A stretch of 46,045 nt of DNA from Pirellula staleyi DSM 6068 (GTDB lineage: Bacteria > Planctomycetota > Planctomycetia > Pirellulales > Pirellulaceae), in NCBI GenBank assembly GCA_945870455.1, contig CAMBSL010000014.1:1-46045 (forward strand), given 5' to 3'. How positions within the stretch are numbered: the stretch's first letter is position 1; every line of letters begins with the position of its first letter. Below the pieces are notes generated by a model, which did no database searches, was not told the DNA's origin, and was given only the letters and a program-made list of their open reading frames with translations. A program made the position numbers and the translations under genes. Positions 27,951-35,529 of this stretch are shown piece after piece.

Positions 27951-29129
27951 CTAAGGAGTGACAGGGCTGGAAATTGGAGCGTCGTTGTTGTCGTCATTGG
28001 AAGCTAGGATCCCGGCGACGATCGCGAGCCCGCCAATCGCAGCGAGTCCGCCCCATCCCTGACCCATACCACTGCCGCCGCCACCACCGCTGCCGCCGCC
28101 GCCCCAACCGCCGCCGCAGCCGCATTGTGGAGCTTTGCCGCATTGATCAACAGGAACTTCGCAGGGAGCTTCAACAATTGGCTGTTCAACAATTACGGAT
28201 TGTTGTTCACAGCAAACAACTTCGCAGCACTGAACAACTTCTACATTCATCTGACCACAGGCTTTGCCAAAACCAACAAATCGGCTTCCGTCGGGGGCCA
28301 CGAATGCAGTTGACGCGTTGATTAACTGGAAAGATGTAGCGGCAAAGCCTGAATCGCCAGCAGCAATGAAACCGTAGACATCCGGAGCTAGACCTTTCAC
28401 ACGAAACTTGCCATCTTTGCCGACGCGAGTCTTACCCACTTCTTCGCCGTCCTTCAAGATGTAAACTTGCATGTCGCTAAAATCTTGGTTGGGTCCGAAA
28501 GAACCAAGCTGACCAAGGAAATCGCCATTCGCTTCTGCCTTGACCACATAGGATTCGCTAAATGAACGCGAATCACCAAGTGGATCCTTGGATATGACTG
28601 GAGCGTTTTCGACAGACACAGCGTATTTCGGGAGCGTCTGGGAAAGAAGAATTTCTTTTACCTTCAAGCCGGCCGGACGCACCACGCGCACTTCGACTTC
28701 GCTTGGAAGATGGGTATTCGCTGAGTCAAGCACTTGAACAGAGAAAGCAGCAATGGTTTCATTGGTGCGTGTCACCAATGAATAGGAGCCCGTCTCAACG
28801 TTCTCAAATCGGAATTTTCCCGACTCGTCCGCAATGGCTCGGTATGCAACTTGGCCTTTGCGTACGAGGGAGACAGGAAGCCCGGACAAACCTGTCTTGT
28901 TGGAGGCGAATAGTTGAACCAAATTCCCAGAAACCGAATTGTCCTGGCTCAGACGGACCCATTGCTGGGAGAACAGCTGATTGAGGTACGGGTTCGAGGA
29001 GGTCTCTTCAGTTACCGCCCGAACCGACTCGTCAGCGAACGCCCCACGATTTATTTCAAAGCTCAAACCAGTCGATAAAGCGATTGCAAACGCACTCGCA
29101 AAACACTTCGATCGTAAACCAAAACTCAT
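27951..29129 (-). CDS. Exported protein with SpaA/carboxypeptidase-regulatory-like repeats and a Cys/Gly-rich tail
   Basis: A 392-residue protein with a signal peptide (KCFASAFAIALSTGLSF...GAFA-DE). ATG 29129 is preceded by AGGA nine bases upstream. Two segments look like transthyretin-like or prealbumin-like regulatory domains: SGLPVSLVRKGQVAYRAIADESGKFRFENVETG near residue 80 and DMQVYILKDGEEVGKTRVGKDGKFRVKGLAPDVYGFIAAG near 220-255. Residues about 290-340 are Cys-rich with two CC pairs, then a Gly/Trp-rich stretch (GGGSGGGGGSG) leads to one hydrophobic segment (GLAAIGGLAIVAGILAS) and an acidic tail. It is probably a surface or periplasmic protein anchored at its C-terminus, perhaps crosslinked through cysteines. 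Monocistronic, with a strong terminator. Specific role unknown. Confidence 0.75.
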   Translation of the reverse strand: MSFGLRSKCFASAFAIALSTGLSFEINRGAFADESVRAVTEETSSNPYLNQLFSQQWVRLSQDNSVSGNLVQLFASNKTGLSGLPVSLVRKGQVAYRAIADESGKFRFENVETGSYSLVTRTNETIAAFSVQVLDSANTHLPSEVEVRVVRPAGLKVKEILLSQTLPKYAVSVENAPVISKDPLGDSRSFSESYVVKAEANGDFLGQLGSFGPNQDFSDMQVYILKDGEEVGKTRVGKDGKFRVKGLAPDVYGFIAAGDSGFAATSFQLINASTAFVAPDGSRFVGFGKACGQMNVEVVQCCEVVCCEQQSVIVEQPIVEAPCEVPVDQCGKAPQCGCGGGWGGGGSGGGGGSGMGQGWGGLAAIGGLAIVAGILASNDDNNDAPISSPVTP

Positions 29130-29206
29130 TGTTGTGTATCCTGTGGAAGAGAAAATGTCTCTCTGAAAAAACCTTCAATATTAGTGATAACCTAAAGGAT
29201 TTAACG

Positions 29207-29269
29207 GGACAAGCTTTTTTTCTGGAAAAATCGGAAAAGCTAGCAATTTTTCCTTAGTAAAAGTGTCCC
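29207..29269 (-). terminator. Possible terminator or alternative hairpins behind the BRCT-like protein gene
   Basis: The 149-base gap below the stop codon at 29279 contains nested inverted repeats: GGGACA / TGTCCC (29207-29212, 29264-29269), GGAAAAAT / ATTTTTCC (29224-29231, 29246-29253) and AGCTTTT / AAAAGCT. They overlap and cannot all form at once. Read on the minus strand, a GGAAAA/TTTTCC stem followed by GATTTTT could terminate the 29279-30763 transcript. Assignment is weak. Confidence 0.35.
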
Positions 29270-29278
29270 TTATTCGAT

Positions 29279-30763
29279 TCATTGCTGAGGTATAGCCCGA
29301 TTCGCTTTGCCGTCCCGGGACTGGAATAACTCGGAAACTCGTCCATTGTCCGTCGGCTTGCCATCCCCTTTTGGATTTGGTTGCAGTTTACCCCGCAGCG
29401 CATTCCCTAGGGGAACGACCTCGTTTGTGTTGGAAGAACGAAGCCAATTAAGGAGTTTATCTACAGTGATTTTTGCAATCCCTAGCGATTTGGCCTCCAA
29501 CTCAATTTCAGCACGCTTTTTTGCGGCCGCCTTAGAAGTATCATCCAATTCCTTACCACCGATAACTCTAAATTCTTCCCCAATGACCAAATAACTGATG
29601 TCCTCTGTTAGCTTACCGGTCATCGTGCCAGACGGCGACAGTTCGGCAGATACGATACCGCCATTTTGGGTAATGATCTGCTTGAGAATGGCGGTGTCGT
29701 CCTTGGTGTCTCCATCGATATCCATCTTTCCAATCAGCGCGAACTTAACTTCTTTGCCGGGTTGCCAAGCCGGCGAGTAAATCGAATCTCCTACAAGGAT
29801 GACCGTAGGGGCCCTGTCGGATAACACTTTGCAACGCGACAAATGCTCGTAGAGCACTTCTACGACTTCGATCTTTGCTTTTGGTTTCGACTTCGTGACA
29901 CTTGTGATGTCTGCGTCGAGCACTCCAAAGGTCACGCCGGGCCGCAAACGATCTGCCTTACCCAAATTGATATAAACCGTGTCCCCGCCATCGGTTACCT
30001 GAGCAATTTTTCCTTGAACATACTGGAAATCCTCACCCTTGATTTCATCTAGAAGTCGACGCAGGCCGTCGATCCGTTTCGTCAGTTCCGCTTTGTCGAG
30101 TCGGGATTTGTCGAGGTTGGTTAGCGCATCCTTCAGTTTCTTGTTCAAGTCGAGGACGACCGCCTGCTTGTCCGACTCGATTTTCTTTATGTCTTGCTGT
30201 TGTTGATCGATTTTCTCGGTGTACTTAGTCAATTCCTTTTCGAGCTGATTTGCAAGGTCCTGGGCCTTTTGTTTTTCTGCATCTCTTGCTTTGGTTTCAC
30301 GGGCAATCGTATCTTCGTAATTGTTCTTCATTTCGATTTCGCGTTTGCCGGCTGCATCTACTTGCGTATTTCTCGACCGGAGTTCTTGCATCAAAGTCGC
30401 TACGAGCTTGGTGTAGCTTGGATCGCTGGCACCTGGTCCAAACAAGCCCATGTTCTTTTCGTAAACCTTGATGGTCTCGTTCAGCTTTTGATCGTCGGTC
30501 GAAGTCGACTTCAGTTGGTTGAACTCGGATTCAGAAAGCGGGGCACCGACCCCTAAGATTCTCTCAAGAATTTGGCGTGCGTTGGTGGTTTTCCTGAGTT
30601 CGTCCATCGCTTTCTGTTCGCGAGCGAGTGCCCCCTCGACTGTTTTCGAATTGGTGCCCGACTGGAAAATAACGAAGATCAGCGCTCCCAAACACGCCAA
30701 ACTCACAATGGACATGACGGTCACATAGGCTTGCCAAACATAGACATTGCGATCGCGTGCCAT
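29279..30763 (-). CDS. Membrane-anchored coiled-coil protein with C-terminal BRCT-like region
   Basis: A 494-residue protein with one N-terminal span (VTVMSIVSLACLGALIFVIF, residues about 14-33). GAGG lies six bases before ATG 30763. Residues about 45-240 are a long coiled coil (Lys/Glu/Gln-rich, KDAEKQKAQDLANQLEKEL). Residues about 250-285 form a beta segment with GKIAQVTDGGDTVYINLGK and RLRPGVTFGVLD, resembling small beta domains of envelope proteins. Residues about 338-440 resemble a BRCT fold: VKFALIGKMD, AILKQIITQNGGIVSAEL, DISYLVIGEE, EAKSLGIAKITVDKLLNWL. BRCT domains usually bind phosphopeptides in DNA-repair proteins, so one on a membrane coiled-coil protein is unusual; the match is by eye only. 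Function unknown. A 12-bp tandem repeat lies just upstream. Confidence 0.7.
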   Translation of the reverse strand: MARDRNVYVWQAYVTVMSIVSLACLGALIFVIFQSGTNSKTVEGALAREQKAMDELRKTTNARQILERILGVGAPLSESEFNQLKSTSTDDQKLNETIKVYEKNMGLFGPGASDPSYTKLVATLMQELRSRNTQVDAAGKREIEMKNNYEDTIARETKARDAEKQKAQDLANQLEKELTKYTEKIDQQQQDIKKIESDKQAVVLDLNKKLKDALTNLDKSRLDKAELTKRIDGLRRLLDEIKGEDFQYVQGKIAQVTDGGDTVYINLGKADRLRPGVTFGVLDADITSVTKSKPKAKIEVVEVLYEHLSRCKVLSDRAPTVILVGDSIYSPAWQPGKEVKFALIGKMDIDGDTKDDTAILKQIITQNGGIVSAELSPSGTMTGKLTEDISYLVIGEEFRVIGGKELDDTSKAAAKKRAEIELEAKSLGIAKITVDKLLNWLRSSNTNEVVPLGNALRGKLQPNPKGDGKPTDNGRVSELFQSRDGKANRAIPQQ

Positions 30764-30790
30764 GAATACCTCAACGGGAGAAAGCTGAAA

Positions 30791-30814
30791 AGAAAAGCGA
30801 ACAGAAAAGCGAAC
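30791..30814. repeat. 12-bp exact tandem repeat
   Basis: AGAAAAGCGAAC is repeated exactly twice (30791-30802 and 30803-30814), about 30-50 bases upstream of the minus-strand start at 30763. It lies where promoter or leader elements of that gene would be, but no binding-site family is recognised. Confidence 0.9.
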
Positions 30815-31091
30815 AGACGATCCATGTATTCGGTTTCAAACCGCCCCCGAATCGAAAAGTCTTGTCACGCTTCCAGTAGCATCCTAAATCCTGTCCATCC
30901 AACCGTCAAACATTCTCTTATCGTCCTGTCGAATTTCCCCCAACAAGTTTCCTTCGATTGCCAAAACGCGAACCCTCAAGGTGAGCCGGTGACGATTGCA
31001 ACGGTTTTTCTGACAAGTCACGCCGATCGCCAACAAAACAATTCCTCGCCTATCGTTTGCAGGCACGCCATCGTTAAATCTGTTTTCTTAT

Positions 31092-31120
31092 TTGCAACCC
31101 AAGACTCTCTTGTCTAGGAT
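31092..31120 (+). promoter_or_regulatory. Sigma-70-like promoter for the exported PQQ-type gene
   Basis: TTGCAA (31092-31097) and TAGGAT (31115-31120) are separated by exactly 17 bases, each matching the consensus at four of six positions. The -10 box ends 38 bases before the ATG at 31159, a plausible leader length. Confidence 0.5.
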
Positions 31121-31158
31121 GGAATCATCTCTTTTTCGTTCCCATGTGAGCTTGGCCC

Positions 31159-32838
31159 ATGAAAATTCTAACCGTGCTTCGCCGAACGTCTTTCGTTGCG
31201 TTGCTGTTGTTGTCCAGCCAAGTTCTGACGGGTAGCGTTCGATCTGAAATCAACGGCCACGATGCCGCTGAAATGGGATTGGCCGTCGCTTGGCAAACGA
31301 ACATAGGTGGTTCGCCACTTGCTCACGGTCGGTACAGTTTCGCAATCTGGCCTCACTCGACAGCCAAACGCGAGTTTGTGACTGTCCGAACCGTGCCTAG
31401 GGATGTGCAGTCCAGCCTGCTTCGCGACTATGACGTTGCGGTCGCCGGAACTGGCATAGCCAGAACGACGGCCAACGATATCTTGACCAAAGCAGGATAC
31501 CGGACTCTGTTGCTCGATCAAGAAAATCAAATTGGCGGTGGGCGGGTTCTGCAAAGTATTAGCGGCAACGAAGTTGATTTCGTTACGCTAGGGAAAGCGA
31601 TCGAACAAGGAGAAAGACCCGCTGAATCCCCTCGATTAGGACTCGCAGGAGCGATTGAAAAAGCCGAACGGCTTGTTGCAACCTATAAGAAACTGGGTCG
31701 AAAAATCGAACTGGAACCATTTAGCCAGCAACTGACTTACCTCGTCACACTTACTTCGGATGGCATCGTCGAAGCCATTGACGCGGAGTCGGGAGCAATC
31801 CTTTGGAAAGCCGAAGCGGGCGATTCCAGACTTCCAATGTTCGGTCCAGGCGTTTCCGATGAAAATGTTGTCGTTACTAACGGCAACATGCTTTATGTTT
31901 TCGAATTGGCGACTGGTGACCTTTTGAATACGAGAAAACTGGTTTCTACGCCAACCGGCTCACCGACAGCAATTCCAGGCAAAGCAATCGTGCCGTCCAT
32001 CGAGGGCAGATTGGTATCCTACGATGTCAAGAACCCAAATATTCCTCCATTCGTTTTGCGCACTGGTACGGAAAATCGACTTGGCGTTGTATCCTCTGCC
32101 GACCGGAATTTCTTGAGTTGGCCAATGCATACTCGCCTTTTCGTTGCCAAAGCCCTTGCCAAAGTAGACAAGTCGCCCATCCTTTGGGACTCGATCGATT
32201 TGGGGGAACCAATCGCAGATTTGCCAATCACGGTCCAAGATGGGTTCGTTTTTTGCGGACGAAACGGCACGGTTATTCATTGCTCCACCGAAAGAAATGA
32301 TTCCATTCTATGGAGAGCACGACTGGCTGTCCCGGTTTCGAAGTCTCCTATCGCAAACAAAGATTTTGTGTTTATCGTCAGCGATTCAGAAATGTTATTT
32401 GCGATAGACCTAACCACCGGAGCAGAGGTTTGGGATTCACCAGCGATTAATGTCAAAGATTTAGTCGCGATCGGTCAAGAGCACATCTACGTGACAAACT
32501 CCGCGAAAAATTTGGTCGCTTTGGATATTTCGACGGGACGCGAGTCGTCCCGCTCCAGCATTCTAGCTCCGACTGTTCTCCCAAATACCGTGAGCGATCG
32601 ATTATTTTTTGTGAACTCAAGCGGACAATTGACGTGTCTTAGAGAGATTAACGCCCCCTTTCCGACTTTTGCCGCGGAATTCAAATCCACCGATGTGTCT
32701 CAGTCCAAACCCAAACTGCAACCGACGACCGATGGGCAATCGAAATCCGTCGAGGATGCATCCAATGTTTTTGAAGGCGCCGGAGCCGCCGAAAACGCGT
32801 CCAACTCGGCAGATCCATTCGGCACGGATCCTTTCTAA
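31159..32838 (+). CDS. Exported PQQ-like beta-propeller protein with a Rossmann-like insert
   Basis: A 559-residue protein with a signal peptide (SFVALLLLSSQVLTGSV). From about residue 205 it carries PQQ-like blades: IVEAIDAESGAILWKAE, LYVFELATGDLL, VIHCSTERNDSILWRARL, LFAIDLTTGAEVWDSP and NLVALDISTGRESS. The tail is low-complexity and ends DPFGTDPF, a pattern I associate with planctomycete exported proteins. Between the signal and the propeller, residues about 90-128 read DYDVAVAGTGIARTTA...LTKAGYRTLLLDQ...IGGG, which looks like the beta-alpha-beta start of an FAD/NAD-binding fold although the third Gly is missing. This could be chance or a relic. No catalytic residues are assignable. It has its own promoter and is probably monocistronic. 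Confidence 0.8.
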   Translation: MKILTVLRRTSFVALLLLSSQVLTGSVRSEINGHDAAEMGLAVAWQTNIGGSPLAHGRYSFAIWPHSTAKREFVTVRTVPRDVQSSLLRDYDVAVAGTGIARTTANDILTKAGYRTLLLDQENQIGGGRVLQSISGNEVDFVTLGKAIEQGERPAESPRLGLAGAIEKAERLVATYKKLGRKIELEPFSQQLTYLVTLTSDGIVEAIDAESGAILWKAEAGDSRLPMFGPGVSDENVVVTNGNMLYVFELATGDLLNTRKLVSTPTGSPTAIPGKAIVPSIEGRLVSYDVKNPNIPPFVLRTGTENRLGVVSSADRNFLSWPMHTRLFVAKALAKVDKSPILWDSIDLGEPIADLPITVQDGFVFCGRNGTVIHCSTERNDSILWRARLAVPVSKSPIANKDFVFIVSDSEMLFAIDLTTGAEVWDSPAINVKDLVAIGQEHIYVTNSAKNLVALDISTGRESSRSSILAPTVLPNTVSDRLFFVNSSGQLTCLREINAPFPTFAAEFKSTDVSQSKPKLQPTTDGQSKSVEDASNVFEGAGAAENASNSADPFGTDPF

Positions 32839-32843
32839 ATTTA

Positions 32844-32868
32844 CCGCATTTAAGCGGAGCATTTTTTT
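32844..32868 (+). terminator. Weak candidate terminator after the PQQ-type gene
   Basis: A short stem CCGC / GCGG (32844-32847 and 32854-32857) with a 6-base loop is followed, after four bases, by a run of seven T residues (32862-32868). The stem is short, so confidence is low, but the position just after the stop codon fits. Confidence 0.4.
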
Positions 32869-32912
32869 CGATCGATCAATGCCGATTGTCGCCTTTTGTT
32901 CCGTACCTCGGC

Positions 32913-34067
32913 TCATTTCCTTTCGAAGTAGGCTTCTCTTATTTCTGTTTCTAGCGATGCCGATTCGGCAATTGCAGATTGGAAGCTTGCCTTGCTGAGC
33001 GAGCACAGTAGCGTCTCTTCGAGGGTGTAAACACTGGCATTGCGAGGCTGGCCCGTCAGCAATGCCATTTCTCCAAAGAAATCCCCGGCTTGCAATCTCA
33101 CGACTTCGACCTCCGGTTGCCCGCGTTTGACAACGACGCTCCCTTCGCGAATTAAAAAGAACCTATCTCCGGGATCGTTTTCACGAATGATTTGCATATT
33201 CGGCGGCAGGCTCTGGATGGTCATCTCATCGGCAACGCGAGTTAATGTTCTAGGAGTTACCTTTTCGAAGATACTGCATTTGGCCAACATCTGAGTGATG
33301 ATTGCTGCCTCTTTTACAAGTGCGTCGCTTCGTATCTCGCCGTCGACGAGTGTGATGATTCGATCCGCAACATCGAGAATACGATTGTCGTGCGTCACAA
33401 TGACGATCGTAGACTGGTTTCCGGTGGCCAAACGTTGCAGCAACTCTACGACCGTGCGACCGCTTTGCTCGTCAAGAGCAGCCGTCGGTTCATCCGCCAG
33501 AACAAGTTTTGGGTTGTGTACCAGCCCTCGAGCGATCGCGACCCGTTGTTTTTGGCCGCCGGACAACTGCTTGGGTTTGTGGCCTGTACGGTTGGACAGC
33601 CCAACTTGATCTAGCATCTCCTTGGCGGCTTTTGTGTTTTCACGCATCGAGCTGTTCGGACGCGTTAATTCGAGCGACATCCGAACGTTTTGTGTTGCCG
33701 TCAGCGATTCAAATAAATTGTGGGCCTGAAAAATAAAGCCGACCTGACGACGAAATTGGACGAGTTGCGAGGCCGAGGCTCCATGAAGTGATTGTCCGAG
33801 GACCGCCAGTTTTCCGTCGTCCACGCGTCGCAAGGCACCGATGAGCGTCAGCAGCGTCGTTTTGCCAGACCCGCTTGGACCTGTCATGATGATGATCTCA
33901 CCTGGGTAAACGGTGAGGTTATTCGCGAAAAGAACTTGCTTTCTAAGCTCCCCGGATCCATAAAAATGATTGAGGTTGGTCGCCGAGATGGAAGGGGTAT
34001 TTTGCACCGTTCGGATCCGTATCCACGGATCAAAAAGAGTTGCTCTCTGAATACTTCCCGGCAGCAT
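32913..34067 (-). CDS. DevA-like ABC transporter ATPase fused to a cyclic-nucleotide-binding domain
   Basis: A 384-residue two-domain protein; AAGGAA lies upstream of ATG 34067. The N-terminal ABC ATPase (about residues 28-250) has Walker A GPSGSGKTT, the signature LSGGQKQR, Walker B LVLADEPTAALDEQSG and the H-loop IVTHD. It is closest in pattern to the LolD/MacB/DevA group that powers envelope export. Residues about 262-375 are a cNMP-binding domain with IIRENDPGDRFFLIREGSV and the phosphate-binding cassette FGEMALLTGQPRNASV, whose Gly-Glu and Arg are kept, so ligand binding is plausible. The fusion suggests transport controlled by cAMP/cGMP or a similar ligand. A DevB-like adaptor gene is divergent, about 180 bases away. 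No matching permease is adjacent. Confidence 0.88.
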   Translation of the reverse strand: MLPGSIQRATLFDPWIRIRTVQNTPSISATNLNHFYGSGELRKQVLFANNLTVYPGEIIIMTGPSGSGKTTLLTLIGALRRVDDGKLAVLGQSLHGASASQLVQFRRQVGFIFQAHNLFESLTATQNVRMSLELTRPNSSMRENTKAAKEMLDQVGLSNRTGHKPKQLSGGQKQRVAIARGLVHNPKLVLADEPTAALDEQSGRTVVELLQRLATGNQSTIVIVTHDNRILDVADRIITLVDGEIRSDALVKEAAIITQMLAKCSIFEKVTPRTLTRVADEMTIQSLPPNMQIIRENDPGDRFFLIREGSVVVKRGQPEVEVVRLQAGDFFGEMALLTGQPRNASVYTLEETLLCSLSKASFQSAIAESASLETEIREAYFERK

Positions 34068-34246
34068 CCTATCGATTCCTTCGTTTCAACCCAAAAAATT
34101 CCCATCTCAAATTCACCCGAACTCGCTTTGCAGTGTAACCTATTTTGGATGGAATTCGGCAGGTTCGCATTTGAACCTGTTTGCTTCACAGCCTTTTCTC
34201 GCGATGGCTCAAATGCCAGTTGCTATCGTTCGCTAGGAAGATAAGT

Positions 34247-35443
34247 TTGCATCGATTCGCCCCCTCATTCAACTTGATCGACCCAATGGTCAGCTGCTCA
34301 AAAGCGGCCTTGGCGGTCGCGTTGTTGTGTGGTTGCGGCAGGTTTGCATCAAAAACCACGGACGTTTCGGATATTGAAGGCTTGGATGGATACCGCCAAG
34401 TCAGTCTTCTCGATTCCAAGAAACCCAACCAAGTAATAGCGCAAGGGCGCATCCAGCCAGCTCGAGGCGTTGTTCGCATCAGCGCCATTCCGGGTGATCG
34501 GATTGAGGAAATTTTGGTGCAACCCGGCCAATCGATACGAAAGCAGCAACTCCTATTGGTGATGCAAAGCCACCAACTCAAAACGCTGGAGCTTGAGTCC
34601 GCATCGCTACGCTTGGAAGAAGCCCTTTCGATGCGTTTGATTAAGCAGCAAGAAGCGGACCTTGCTATTGATGCTGCAACGCTGAAGGTTCAATCCGCCA
34701 GTCAAATGCTTTCGCAGGCTCTCTCGCAACAAACATTTGCTAGGAAGAGCATCGACCAGATTTCATCGTTGGAAAAGCAGATCGCCGCGCTCCAAGAACT
34801 TCGCGATACCCCGCTGACACGCGCAGCCATCGGTACTATCGAATTGGAATCGAAAAGGAATGAACTCCTTCGGATCTCTTCGATGAGCGAGCAAGCGATT
34901 TTGACGGCCAACTTGGCGGCAGAACTCGCCGAACTGCAAGTTGCGCAAAGCCAAAAGGGGCTTGTTGCTGCAAACAAAGCTCGAAGCCTAGTGGATCGCT
35001 CGACTCCGATTGCAAGTCTTGAGAAACAAATCGAGATCCTACAAGTTCAAGTACAGCAGACGAACCTGGCGTCCCCTATTGATGGAGTCGTCGTCAGTAT
35101 CAATGGCGAGGTTGGCGAACGAGCAGGTCCAATCCCTCTCGTAGAGGTAGCGGATTTGACGTCGATCGTGTGTGTAGCTGAAGTCCACGAATCGGATGTG
35201 GCCATGATTGCGATCAATGACTCCGTCGAAATTCGATCTTCTGCTCTTCTTAAGTCGCTTTCCGGGCGAGTGCAACGCATCGATCGAGTCGTGGGTGCGG
35301 TACAAATGCGATCCCCAAACCCGATGGCCCGGGCGGATTTTCGGGCCATTCCGGTATGGATACTCATCGACCCTAGCGACACGCAAGCTGCGGCTCAACG
35401 CCTGCAACTGCAAGTCGAAGTCTCGATCGCGACGACGCATTAG
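34247..35443 (+). CDS. DevB/HlyD-like membrane fusion lipoprotein
   Basis: A 398-residue periplasmic adaptor. TTG 34247 is chosen because AGGAAG lies six bases upstream; ATG 34286 is the alternative and has no ribosome site. Both retain the hydrophobic signal ending in ALLCGCGRF, with a lipobox-like Cys. The sequence follows the HlyD plan: a lipoyl half (VVRISAIPGDRIEEILVQPGQSIRKQQLLLVM) near residue 80, a long alpha-helical hairpin (about residues 120-265), the second lipoyl half (LASPIDGVVVSINGEVGERAGPIPLVEVADL) near 275-310, and a beta-barrel domain. In cyanobacteria DevB works with DevA and DevC to export glycolipids. Here the DevA-like ATPase is divergent and no DevC permease is beside it. 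The FHA-type phosphatase gene follows on the same strand after 86 bases. Confidence 0.85.
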   Translation: MHRFAPSFNLIDPMVSCSKAALAVALLCGCGRFASKTTDVSDIEGLDGYRQVSLLDSKKPNQVIAQGRIQPARGVVRISAIPGDRIEEILVQPGQSIRKQQLLLVMQSHQLKTLELESASLRLEEALSMRLIKQQEADLAIDAATLKVQSASQMLSQALSQQTFARKSIDQISSLEKQIAALQELRDTPLTRAAIGTIELESKRNELLRISSMSEQAILTANLAAELAELQVAQSQKGLVAANKARSLVDRSTPIASLEKQIEILQVQVQQTNLASPIDGVVVSINGEVGERAGPIPLVEVADLTSIVCVAEVHESDVAMIAINDSVEIRSSALLKSLSGRVQRIDRVVGAVQMRSPNPMARADFRAIPVWILIDPSDTQAAAQRLQLQVEVSIATTH

Positions 35444-35529
35444 AAGCCTGTCGCGAGAATACCTTATTTTGGGTGAACTGGCTATGATATTGGATCTGCC
35501 ATTTCCAACTTCGATTTTTGTTTCTCATT

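Larger units (their letters stand above)
30764..31158. other. 395-base divergent intergenic region
   Basis: This lies between two outward-reading genes. It holds an exact 12-bp tandem repeat near the minus-strand gene and a good sigma-70-type promoter for the plus-strand gene at 31092-31120. No coding frame in it has a ribosome site and protein-like composition. Confidence 0.6.

Noticed and set aside
27843..27961. Short + strand frame with GGAGG well placed before a GTG
   Set aside because: It runs straight through the strong minus-strand terminator hairpin and its A-run, which explains the sequence; the encoded peptide has no recognisable feature.
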